Shown in pieces: positions 1-14,400 of a DNA stretch of 64,000 nucleotides. The DNA comes from Rhodeus uyekii (lineage: Eukaryota; Chordata; Actinopteri; Cypriniformes; Acheilognathidae). The stretch lies in the NCBI GenBank assembly GCA_037043235.1, contig JAWRVZ010000004.1:163501-227500 (forward strand), given 5' to 3'. The notes under the pieces were generated by a model. That model saw only the letters and a program-made list of their open reading frames with translations, was not told the origin of the DNA and searched no databases. Made by a program: the position numbers and the translations under genes. Positions within the stretch are counted from its first letter, which is position 1, and each line of letters begins with the position of its first letter.

Positions 1-1849
1 AGCATCATTGTCATCCTCATCATCGTCGTCCTCTGAAAGAAGAAATTAAATAAAGACTTAACTCAAACAGTGAGAAACCCATCACCATGCACACCATCAG
101 TAGCGCTGCATCTTAAGCAACCTATTCTGTGGATCTGCTAGCATTTATAAGTAGATTCACCAGGTGAATGTCATTAACATTGAAATCTTGTGCTCCCCAG
201 ACTACCAGACTTCACTACCTCCACCATCCTCTTCCATGGGTTCTTCAGAATCTTCATTTCCTTCCTTGTCCTTTTCAGTCTTTTCCGTTACTTCATCTGA
301 GACCGTGACGTCTTCCTTTTTAGTAGCAGCTTCATTTACAGCATTTGACTTCTCAGGTTCCTCACTTTCAGCAGGCTTCACCTGGTCTTCAGCTAGTTTA
401 TCCTCACTTTCAGCAGGCTTTAACTGGACTTCAGCTAGTTTATCCTCTTTTTCAGCAGGCTTCACCAGGACTTCAGCTAGTTTATCCTCTTTTTCAGCAG
501 GCTTTGTCTGGTGTTCAGATGGCTTTTCAGCTTTAGGTGATGCTGCATCTCCATCCTTTGGCACTTCAACTTCCTTCTGAATCTTATCTTCTTCGTTCTT
601 CTGCTCCACTTCATCCACCTTGTTTTCTACCTTTGACAGAGTTGTGTTGTCCTCTGACATGGCATCATAAACCTGTGCTCGAAGCTCATCTCTTGTTTTC
701 TCTGCATCACGATAAAAATGGAGGGAAACTTCTAGGTTACAGCTAACATTACTTTTAATTGGAATAATCATTTTCAATTATGCTTTATTCTATCAACACA
801 TGCTGGCTTGAGCAGAAGACCGACAACCATCCATTTGAGGTTCTAGCCTTGAGCATGCATGAAAAGAACAAAAAGTTATCAGTTTTAACCAACAAAGCTT
901 TTCAGATACAAACCATCCAAGTTATCAGCACTTTCAACCTTGGAGTCATTCAGTTTCTCGCCCTCTTCAGAGGAATCTTCTGGGACTCCTTCTAAAGCAT
1001 TACCGAGCACAGTATTCTCCATCCTATTAAGAGAGAGAAAAAAAAATTAAGATAGGCTGGGGGGAACGGAAAATATTACAATAAACCCTAATTATTTCAG
1101 ATACCTGGCAAGCTCCAGAAGGGCCTTCCCACACAAGAAAAAAGCTTCCCCACATTCATCTGCAGTGTCTCCATACTTCTCAGCTCTGGGGTGGGAAGGA
1201 AATATACACACCATAATTTCACCTTTATAAAAAGCATCTAGTATACCCTGAAAAGGATGACACTCAAGCCAACATTGTAAATGTATTTCCTTTTTCTACT
1301 CACAGCATGGCACAAGCCTCCTGAAACACACTGACTGCAGACACAACATCACCCATCACCAAGTGCCGTTTGCCTGTGCCAATCAGCTTCTTTGCTTCCT
1401 CAGAAACGTCGACGGAGCTGCAAAGTTAACGAATGCGATCATAGCGAATCTCAGTAGTTACTTTAAAGAAATAAGCAATTTAATAAAATGGCTTATTCCA
1501 GACAACAACTCACCTGTCTCCAGCGCTTGAGGAGCAAGGTTTCTCCTGCATACTGCAAAGGAAATCAGTACAAGAGTCATACAACTATTAAAGTTAAGTT
1601 AAGGTTTTAGTAAAGTTAATTTAAGGGGATTTGTTGTAGTTTTGAGAAAGGCAAGAGTTCACACGCGGAGGACCGAGGTTAGCGTAATGCTACGACTGGC
1701 ATTTATCAAGAGAGCTAACATCTACATGCGGATAAGAATAACATAACGTCCGAGTTTAGTGTTAGCATAGCCAAAGTGGGCAATTTAAAGAGTCATTTGC
1801 GTTGATATCGCTACCTTTCAAACTTATGGCTGGACTTTAGCGCGTCCAT
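1..1849 (-). CDS. nasp: Nuclear autoantigenic sperm protein, H3-H4 histone chaperone (5' part, runs off left edge)
   Basis: NASP binds and buffers histones H3-H4 (and H1) through a tetratricopeptide-repeat (TPR) domain, mainly in the nucleus. Seven exons are read on the minus strand: 1815-1849, 1514-1552, 1304-1417, 1105-1185, 914-1023, 206-701 and 1-32. All have consensus splice sites and join in frame. The start ATG at 1849 gives MDALKSSHKFE. The TPR1 stretch with KRHLVMGD and AVSVFQEA, the motif ADECGEAFFLCGKALLELAR and the helix RDELRAQVYDAMSE match human NASP closely. The 206-701 exon holds the acidic insert of TPR2, including about four copies of a KPAE(K/S)EDKLAE unit of 13-14 residues. 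The edge exon is also acidic (EDDDDEDDNDA). The later TPRs, nuclear localisation signal and C-terminus lie outside the window. Identity is secure; the repeat-rich insert is less conserved. Confidence 0.95.
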
Positions 1850-2430
1850 TTCAGTGCCGCGCCAAGCTCACCGACGGGCCATTCACGACCGTGCGTGAAC
1901 AACGCGGGGATTTCCTCATTTAGGATGTATAAGTAAGCTAACAGTTCGTATTAATCCTCCTCCCGCCAACAGAAATCAGCCAAACACAACACGGCACCGG
2001 GAATCAACGGTGATGCCATCCCGTCGCGTGGGACGCTGTCCGGGCGCGGGAGAACAGCGAACTGAAGAACGAGCTCGAGACATTTCTCCCGACGAGAATG
2101 CAGCTTTGTTATCAAACGAAACGAGCCAAAACATCTCACTTCGACTTCCTTTAACTTAGCTGGTTAATTTCCAGGCTTGGGAACGCTCTTAACTTGAAAA
2201 TTACACTTTACCTTTCGGCAGTTGAAGCAGCTGCTGTTTCCTCGGGCATTTTAATGCGTTGACTAAACTAAGCCGTAGTGGACCACTGGATGATGTATGT
2301 GAAGCTGCTCGTGAATTAGTCTTTGTTGGCGCCTTTAAATACGGATACAAGCTGTACTTCCGCTGAACTACGACCCTGTAACAAAAACGCGGGAGAATAT
2401 ATTTAAAGGGCAAGTAACCGTATTACTCTG
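1850..2430 (-). promoter_or_regulatory. nasp upstream region, likely promoter
   Basis: This segment lies directly 5' of the nasp start codon and is richer in CpG than its surroundings, especially at 1840-2110. No TATA box was noticed and no upstream exon is recognised. The small reading frames here show no similarity I know. The promoter call rests on position and composition only. Confidence 0.4.
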
Positions 2431-2456
2431 TCGCTAGATTTTTTCAATCCAATAAG

Positions 2457-2890
<434 letters not shown>

Positions 2891-3223
2891 TACTGATGAT
2901 TACACTTCCTTTACAAAGTCTTTTTTATTATGTTTATTATTTTAATTTCCATTATTCTCTGTATAGGTATAAAACGAAGGTGGTTCATATACTACCTTGA
3001 CATATTAGCAATGATTTCACATCGCAGTAATGATAAGTAGCATGCTTTTTATTTTGCACTGTGGTAACCAGAATCTGACATTTTCTAAATGCAAATAAAT
3101 AACCTTAAAGGTCTATGGATGTGTGTGTGTGTGTATTATTTTCATTAAGCAAAATATAAATGTGTTGTTTTAGAAGTAAAAAAAAAAACAGACAAACGAG
3201 CACATTTCAATATGTAACAAATT
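2891..3223. other. Gap between the compound microsatellite and the akr1a1 3' end
   Basis: AT-rich sequence with a short TG run at 3120-3134. No gene, RNA or transposon end was recognised. Confidence 0.5.
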
Positions 3224-3229
3224 TTTATT
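3224..3229 (-). terminator. Poly(A) signal AATAAA for akr1a1
   Basis: Read on the minus strand this is AATAAA, about 70 bases after the akr1a1 stop codon at 3296. It is the nearest canonical hexamer in the right orientation, so the transcript probably ends near 3200. Confidence 0.6.
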
Positions 3230-3295
3230 GTGTTTATATGTACACAGAAGTGAATGGACATTGGTGTCAAGGCACAGAATCTTGCAGAAGTGTGA

Positions 3296-5612
3296 TTAAT
3301 ACGGGTCATTAAAAGGGTAGTGAGGATGTCCTGCATCCCGGGGTACAGGCTTATCATCAACCTAAAAAAATGTAAGAAGACACATCAACACTCAATTCGA
3401 CTTAAAAATAGATACAAAAACATACATTGTGTAGGAAGGCCAACCAGTTGGAGTGAGTGGAAAAAGGAAATGACGTGCTGAACAAAATATGAATGCATAA
3501 TCTAAAAATCGTGTTTATTGGTAGGTGCAAATATTTACATTGAAGGAGAAAAACTATAAAGAGTTGAAAACTAGAACAAAACACAGCAATAACAAACTTT
3601 TGACTGGACAACACAAAAACACCATAACACCTTCCTGATGTGTACACAGATGTTAATTTGCCAGCAATGCATAGCACGAGTGATATTGGTGTATGTTCGT
3701 AAGTCCAAGTCTATTTTTGAAGTAACCTCTTTGTTACTGTGAAATTTAGTGATATGCTGTGTATTACAGTAATGTAACTTACAGTAATGGTTGGCACAAT
3801 GTAACGCCAGCCTCTGTGTAATGCTGTCACTTGACTCATTTCCTCAGGTTCAAGAGTAAAATCAAACACCTGTAAAAGAGCAGAGTAAACGCATTGCATT
3901 GTTACAGTACATAGCAATAAACAAAGCGATGGAAGAATCAAGAAAAACATGCAGAAACCTGGATATTCTCTTTGATCCGAGACTGTGTAATGCTCTTTGG
4001 GATAGTCACAACTCCTCGTTGAGTTTGCCACCTGCCAAAATATCAATGAAGACATGCTATAATAATTGGTGAAGAAATATGAACCACAACAAGTTCAAAG
4101 GCATGAATTTACCTGATGATAATTTGTGCAGGACTCTTGTTGTATTTCTTGGCTAGTGCAGCAATGGCTGGTTCGTCCAGCAGCACAGGCTCCTCTGCAT
4201 GCTTCCAGGCTCGGTCAGGAGATCCCAGTGGACTGTAGGCAGTCATGACCAAACTCCGATCACGGCAGTGAGCCAACAGCTCAACCTGTGCAAGGTATGG
4301 ATGGGACTCCACCTGCAAAACACTACTGTTACTCTACCAACTGATATAATAGATCAAATAAATTAGGACATGACACTTCCTTCTGACCTGCAAAACGGTG
4401 GGTTTGATGCTTGCAACTGATAAGATGTCATCAATCTGCCTGCTGTTGAAGTTTGAGAGTCCAATGGCCCTGACAAGCCCCTTTCCTACGAGTTTTTCCA
4501 TAGCAGCCCATGTAAGCTTGTAGTCTATATCATCATACAGCAAAGTTCCATCCTCCTTCCTAGGAAAAGAGGTATCACCTCGTCTGGACAAAAATAAGAG
4601 GAACGCTTCACTGTTATCTGAAAAATCTGACATTAAAGGCACAGTCAACCCAAAAATGACAATTCTATTATCATTTTCAAAAAGTAGATATTTTGAAGAA
4701 TGTTGTCATGTTTATCAACAGTTTCAGTTCCCATTGACTTCCATTATATTTCTTGACAACACATTACAATAGAAGTCAATGGAAACCGTAACTGTTTGGT
4801 TCTTCAAAATATCTTCTTTTGTGTCAAGAAAGTCATACAAGTTGTGTAAATAATTTTCACTATCCCTTCGAGAGCACTTCATAGTTCATTGCCTAAAGGA
4901 GATAAAGGAAATGTCACATGTTTATGCTGCCAATAAACCAGACACCCTAGATAAGACAACAGTAGACGATCACATCTTGCACCCTTACAATCTCTTTTAA
5001 GAATTCATTTATTATCATCTTTAATTATATATGCACAGCACAACTGAGGGCTTACTGGAAGGCATATGGCCAATGGATGAGGTAGAGGTCCAGATACTCC
5101 AGCTTTAGGTCTTTCAACGTCTTTAATAGAGATGGCTCTACGTCATCTGGGTGGTGTTTGTTGTTCCACAGTTTGGAGGTCACAAATACATCCTCTCGCC
5201 TTATTCCCTAAAAGAGGACAGAGGTTGTAAAGGACACATTATTCCCTTATATATAAGTGTGTGGATATATTTCATATATGTATTCAACTTGGTTGACCTA
5301 CTTTTTCAGGCCCCATCATTTCATGGAAAGCTTCACCGATCTCTGGCTCATTCCCATAAATGGGAGCACAGTCAATGTGCCTATAGCCAGATTCCAGCGC
5401 CCAAATGACTGCTTGTTTTACCTGCAGATGGCAACATATTTATAGAAAACGCTTATGAAGTTTCATAAAGACTCAAATACCGTCACCATGATTAAAGTTT
5501 AGCTGATGCACAACATAAAACTCACCTGTCCAGGTTCACTCTTCCATGTCCCAAGTCCCACAAGAGGCATCTTTCGCCCAGTGTTGAGGACAGCAAAGTC
5601 ATTCATACTCAT
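3296..5612 (-). CDS. akr1a1: Aldo-keto reductase family 1 member A1 (aldehyde reductase)
   Basis: Cytosolic NADPH-dependent reductase of aldehydes such as glyceraldehyde and glucuronate. Eight exons (minus): 5526-5612, 5302-5421, 5056-5207, 4388-4583, 4113-4312, 3959-4031, 3783-3869 and 3296-3361. They sum to 981 nt, or 326 aa; human AKR1A1 has 325. The AKR catalytic tetrad is visible: Asp and Tyr in [14 protein letters not shown], Lys in FVTSKLWN and His in [29 protein letters not shown] and [15 protein letters not shown] (the NADPH 2'-phosphate pocket) are typical. The C-terminus [11 protein letters not shown] matches human. The start was taken at the first ATG of the exon (MSMNDF); a second ATG lies two codons on. 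An acceptor just before the first coding exon implies a non-coding exon upstream, not located. Confidence 0.96.
4646..4870. repeat. Dispersed fold-back repeat (GGGATAGTTCACCCAAAAATGA type)
   Basis: Begins AAAGGCACAGTCAACCCAAAAATGACAATTC and contains the internal phrase CCCATTGACTTCCATTATA with an inverted partner (TAGAAGTCAATGG). It is one copy of a short repeat family also seen near 27084, 43421 and 48621. It lies in an akr1a1 intron. Confidence 0.7.
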
Positions 5613-5613
5613 C

Positions 5614-7278
5614 CTGTGTGCCTTCAGAAAAACAAAGAACACAATATGAACAGTGTGCAAACAGAAGAAAGCATAGAAAAGACTATTATATTAACCTTTT
5701 GAATGAATCCTAGTGTACTAGTAAATCAATCCAATCCCTAAACACTCAGAGAGTAGTTAGAAAAGCTGCAGAAGATGTAGGATGAATGAATGCATGCTGT
5801 TCAGTGCTCAAAAATTCAGAGTCAGAATGAAAGGAAGTGTAACCTGCTGACTTATCAGCTGACTTCCAGAGCAGGTCTAGCAGGATGTAAATCCTGTTAT
5901 TCACCCTGCACTGCAATGTGGTGGGGAAAGCGTATGCTTTAGGTTCGCAAATGTCAGAAAATGGATAAGAATTTGATTGAATCTTTGCATTGAGAAGTGG
6001 AATCATTTAAATTCCAAAGAATTCATTACTGGCACACACCCAGCCATTATTCTACATCAGTTTGCTCTCCAGATTTTCTAGTTAGTGCAGTGAATAACAC
6101 AGATATTTGGTTAACGTACCATTCTTCGACAATAAAACCTGTGAGGTTGAATGACAAGACGAAGAGCACGTTGAATATGCTGCATTTCTCTCTACAAAAT
6201 CAGATCAACTATTGTCCCATCTGACGTATCATGAGGATTGTCAGGGATGTATTTAAAAAAAAATATATATATATATATATTATTGGTTCAGATACCTACC
6301 GTGTAGGAATAGAATTAAGAAATGTATCCACTAAACCTATCCAGATTCATAAAAAATTATTCGAATATTTTCTCATAACGGTGACGTACTTACTTCCTGT
6401 TCACTGTCCTTTAAAAAAATACACGTCAAAATAAAAGTCTAAATTGCAACAAAGAGATTTTAAATTTGTATTTAAACATTTTTTTCTTCGAAATGTTGCC
6501 TTTCCTAGTGTAGGTGTCAATGAAACCAATTAAAATGAAGATTTGTCCTACATCAACATCATTGCCAAATGATTTTTTTAAACTTTAAATTCTACCAATA
6601 ATCACATACAGTATTTATTAGGATAGAAAAACTCATCATTTTAGTCACTGCTCATATAAAAAAATATGATCATATATTCATAAACACTTGTATGAATTAG
6701 TTACCCTTTGTGCGCTTCTGCATGTATTTTATTTTGAAAAGACTGACTTATTTTTGCTGATTACTATTAATAAATATAAAATAAATATTTAAATCTCTGC
6801 TGAAATTAGTTTAACCAGCTTCTATCCCAAAGCACTAAAACAACATAAGAGTGGTTATGTCTGGGCTTTAGGTGTTCAATTCAGTTGTAGAATCAAATGT
6901 ATGTATAGAGAATTCACCAAATTCAGAGACTGAAATCATATGTAAAATTAATAACAGTGAAAACAAAACGCTTTCTTCTAAACCGTTTCAACTGTTGTCT
7001 TTATAAGAGGAGAAATTGAAACTACAATACATCAAATGTTTATTTTTACACAGTACAGTTAATTCAGAGTGGGAAAAAAACATTTATGGTTGCCAACTTC
7101 AATTAAAAGTATAAAACAGCATCAAAAACCTCTAGGGACTAAACTTGGCTAGGGTGGTTTACACAGAAGCCAAGCTTTTTAGCACAAACATTGCTCTGTT
7201 CCTCTCTGTTTTTCTAATTCAGAGCACAAAAAATATCAATATATAAAAAAAGAAAATACAACAACAGAAAAACAGATA
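5614..7278. other. Intergenic gap between akr1a1 and prpf38a
   Basis: Very AT-rich sequence with small TA runs (6262-6280). The short reading frames show no recognisable similarity. It should hold the akr1a1 promoter or 5' exon and the prpf38a 3' UTR. A minus-strand AATAAA candidate lies near 7040. Confidence 0.5.
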
Positions 7279-10487
<3,209 letters not shown>

Positions 10488-10825
10488 TTAGAATTATAAA
10501 CGAGTAAATGGAACACTAAAATGCCATGGAGAACTATTGAAACACGACTTCTTCCGGAACAAAGCATGCGTCACTTCCCTAAGGTCACGCGATTGTTTGC
10601 CATCCAATCAAAAACTCGTCATACGTCATCTGCGCGCGAAAAAGTCGAATGAGCTGTATGAGTGTGTTCTCTGTACGCGGTGTTGTAAAGTTGTTTAACT
10701 TCATACATATTTACTTTTTAATCTATAAACTTTTTAGTTTCTAAGTGAGAATATAAATTGTGCGCAGTAGTGTTTTAACTTCTACGTTTAAAAAGCACCT
10801 TTGATAGTGTTGAAAACATCAGCTG
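10488..10825. promoter_or_regulatory. Bidirectional prpf38a/orc1 promoter with E2F, CCAAT and ETS-like sites
   Basis: The two genes start head-to-head. GCGCGAAA at 10634-10641 is a perfect E2F consensus (TTTCGCGC on the other strand), fitting the cell-cycle control known for ORC1. CCAAT lies at 10604-10608 and TTCCGGAA, an ETS-type core, at about 10552-10559. No TATA box is evident. A strong splice donor, CTG|GTGAGT at 10825/10826, suggests that orc1 non-coding exon 1 ends there and joins the acceptor just before 11467. Confidence 0.65.
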
Positions 10826-11205
10826 GTGAGTGAGAAAGGGGTGCTGGGGATTTAAAGACGTGTACTTAAACGAGTTTGCTATTTGATACTTTAAAATAAG
10901 GAAGTAATGTATTCTTAACTTTTCCAAGTGAATGCATGTATTTTGCCGTTCAAAGAAAAACGAAAAACGATTAGTTTATCTTTGCATCTGGAAACTACAG
11001 TCAAACATTTTTAGTTGGCCAATACCCAGAAGAAAAGTGAAGTTGTTTTCTTGATCTCAGACATTTGTGAGAAAATATTTCAATTTAAATGACTATATTT
11101 AATGTCACAATGGTTAGAAATTCTACAATTTTATAATGGTTTACTTGCATTGTGAATATGATTTAAGCAACCTTGATACTTTAATAACAGACACGCATAC
11201 ATTGA

Positions 11206-11209
<4 letters not shown>

Positions 11210-11249
<40 letters not shown>

Positions 11250-11250
11250 A
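11210..11250. repeat. (TG)n/(TA)n microsatellite
   Basis: TG then TA then TG dinucleotide run in the leader intron of orc1. Confidence 0.9.
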
Positions 11251-11476
11251 TTTGTGTGTGTGTGTAAATGTATTAGTGCATATATATCTATGTCATAGTA
11301 ATACATATACAGGTACAATGTTAAATAGTAACATATGTATATAACATATGTATATAAACGGCAATATGCTACATAGTAACGTATGTTACTATGTAGCATA
11401 CTGTTTTTGGTTATTAATTAATATAATAAACATTAACCGTCTCTGTTCTTCACCGACTTCGTATCAGATTTGCACC

Positions 11477-14400
11477 ATGAGCCGCTACATCACAAGACTG
11501 AAAAAGAGAAGAACATACAAATGGAACGGGAGACCAGTCGCTGAAGACCGGAAGCTGAAAAGGCAATACTATGAGTATGTGCACTTATCACGTTTTCATC
11601 ATCGCTAAAACAGCGATACACAATAATTTAATTGAAAACCTGAGAAATTTCAAAAATTAAGATTGTGATTTGATTGTAAGGCCTGCAAAAGTAAATTTGT
11701 ATGCGTATTTGAAATATACAGTGGAGTTCACGTATCTCGGGTCATGGTTAACTCGCCAATCCTATTATGTAGATGTTTTTGAAGTGGAACCGCCAAACTC
11801 CCTATTTGTCTAATTATTTTCTCATCGGTTACGTCGATTCCTTAATGTCGCCGAATCCTAGTATCTCGAGCACAAAGGAGGGACATATACGCCACTTCAC
11901 ATGGTTATCTCGTGACTGAGAGTTGACTGCGCATGCGCTGAGTTCGCGTTGCATGTGGATCGCGGTCATTGTTGCCAACTTGGTGCCTTTGTCGCTATAT
12001 TTAACGAGTTTTCAGAGCACTCTAGCACAAGTTTTCAAAAAAGCGACTAGCGACAAATCTAAAGGGCCAGTCACACAGTGAAAACGCATGAATCACGCAC
12101 GAATTACGCACAGATTTTCATTTCTGCGCGGAGCATGCGTCATATCCGTAATTCGTCGGTGGAACGAACATGGACCGTCAATGATTGTAAGTGGGTGTGC
12201 GTCGAAGGCGGTTTGTGCGTGATTTTGAGTTTTGAACGGTCGGAACTGGTTCGAAACCGCGCACGTCCGTCCACTGACGCCCCACCTTCATATTACGCAT
12301 GAACCACGCACGTATCACATTCATTCCACTGACATCCACTGACAATATGGATTCTGAAAGTGCTTGTACGTGGAACGTTACGCCAAGCGGGCGTGTTTGG
12401 ACGCGGAGCGTCTGTGATTCATGCGTCGGGCGCATACGTGCGTGATTTGTGAGTGATTCATGCGTGATCGGCTGTGTGACTGGCCCTTAACGACTTTATC
12501 TGGAGTTATTGGAGACTTTTGGAGACTCTCTGAAGTGAAAGCACATATTGTTCTTACTCTTCTCAAGGAGCAGCGAGAGCTGCCGCATCCCCATCCCAAA
12601 GCACTCACGGGCGGCCCGATCCTCGTGCAGCAGATGCAGGCAGAGCAGAGATGTTCACTCCTCCACGTGCAAATGAATCGTGCATGTGCGGGAAGCCGCT
12701 GCTGGCTGATTACGCGTTGGCAGTACAGAATGTCAAATGTTCTTTGTCTAAAAAATAATTGAATCACTGCACAAATATAAATCGCTGCATTTGTTTGACA
12801 CAGCCTCAGTCACATACTCTCATCCACTGTGTGTGCGCGCGCCTGTCTGTGACAAAAGCTAACTAGCTGGCTTGCTTATCATGTCTCAGTCAAAACTGTT
12901 CACCCAAAAATACAGGAAGGAGTGTGAATCAAACCCTGAATTCCAAGGCAGGTTAAAGCAGTTTATTGGTGATGATACGCTGGCATACTTCTTGAGAAAG
13001 CACATTAGGCAAGCAGAAAGCAAGAAAGTATTAAATCTAGTAAAGCGTGATGACCTCACGGATATGTTATGACTGTTTATGCTGTGAGCGAAATTGTGTT
13101 TGCAATGTTGGAGAATATGATTAAAGGTTTGTATCGAGAATCGAAGGTGTTTTTTATTGTATACTGGTAAATCTCTGCTGTAAGTTGGTGCACATATGCC
13201 TTTTGTTGTTAGCAAACATATACAGTGTGTACATTTTTATAGCATGCCGATCGCTTCATAAAATAAATCGCCATATTGGGTGTTGGTTATCTCGCTAAAC
13301 GGTTATCTCAACGCTTTTTTGCAACCCCCGAAGGTCGTCGACATGACCAAACTCCACTGTATGAGTTATGCTCAATTGTAAAATGTCTACTTGGATAGAA
13401 ATTGGTTTCTCTGAGTAATACCAATTATTAGTGCATTCTCCATAAATTATTTTCCTGTCATCGTACGCAAAGTCATGGAAATTAATTGGTTAAAAGATGA
13501 TCTATTCCAGGATGTAACTGCAATAATGCTTGCCTTGATCCTCACACAGATCTATGTCCATATCTGTGGAGGGAAAGACTAAAGATTCAACAGTGTCTTT
13601 AGGCCAGTACATTTTAATTGAGAGTGATAAAGACGACAGTCCCTTTGTGGCGCAACTTCTCAAACTGTACACTGATGGTAGGAACATGTCCGGTCTTTAT
13701 CAAAAATGTGTATATTAGCATGCTTTCTGACAATAATTTTGTGTGTTGATGTAATATTTGTACCCAGATTCAGGAAAGCAAAAGACAGCTGTAGTGCAGT
13801 GGTTTGTGCGTATGTGTGAAATACCTCAGAATAAACGCAAACTCTTGGGCAGAGACCCCCATCCACAGGAGATATTTTTCTATCAGGACAGCTCTTGTGA
13901 AAATGAGGTGGATGGAGAGGCCATTCTTACAGCAGTACAGGTATGCTTGGTAGGGTTGTACATTTCTAATTATAAAGGCATATTTTTACACAAAGAATAT
14001 GCATCACACCAGTACAGACAAGAAGTGCTTGTATAGTTGTTTTAGTCCTCATGGTCAAGTTTTTTGTTTTGTTTTTGAAAGTAGCCACTTATGCTCCCCA
14101 GGGCTGCATTTATCGGAGTAAAAAAACTGTAAAATTGTGAAATATTTCTATTGAAATAACTGTTTTCTATTTGAATATATTTTAAAATGTATATTTCAGC
14201 ATCATTACTCCAGTCTTCAGTGTCACATGATTCTTCATAAGTCATTCTAATATGCTGATTTGTTGCTCAAGAAACATTTCTTATTGTCATTATTGTAAAC
14301 AGGTGTGGTACTTAATATATTGTTTTTGGAAGCTGCGATACACTACCTATTAAAAGAAAGTTTGGGTTCCGATATTTTTATTCCTTTAGGTAACACTTTA

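Larger units (their letters stand above)
11719..13359. mobile_element. TA-flanked DNA transposon (pogo/Tc1-like ends) in orc1 intron 1
   Basis: The ends are inverted: CAGTGGAGTT at 11719 and AACTCCACTG ending at 13359, each flanked by TA (11717-11718 and 13360-13361), the usual target duplication of Tc1/mariner-pogo elements. Phrases such as GGTTATCTCG recur inside. It carries one short reading frame (12881-13072) and a younger inserted element (12063-12487). Only about 10 bases of the terminal repeat match exactly, so the superfamily call is an inference. Confidence 0.7.

Noticed and set aside
164..746. Plus-strand frames opposite the nasp acidic exon
   Set aside because: Shadow of a repetitive minus-strand coding exon with known homology.
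5746..6434. Small frames in the akr1a1-prpf38a gap
   Set aside because: No similarity, no splice support, AT-rich background.
12078..12762. Overlapping frames of 74-129 codons in orc1 intron 1
   Set aside because: They fall across the MITE and its host element, on both strands, with no similarity.
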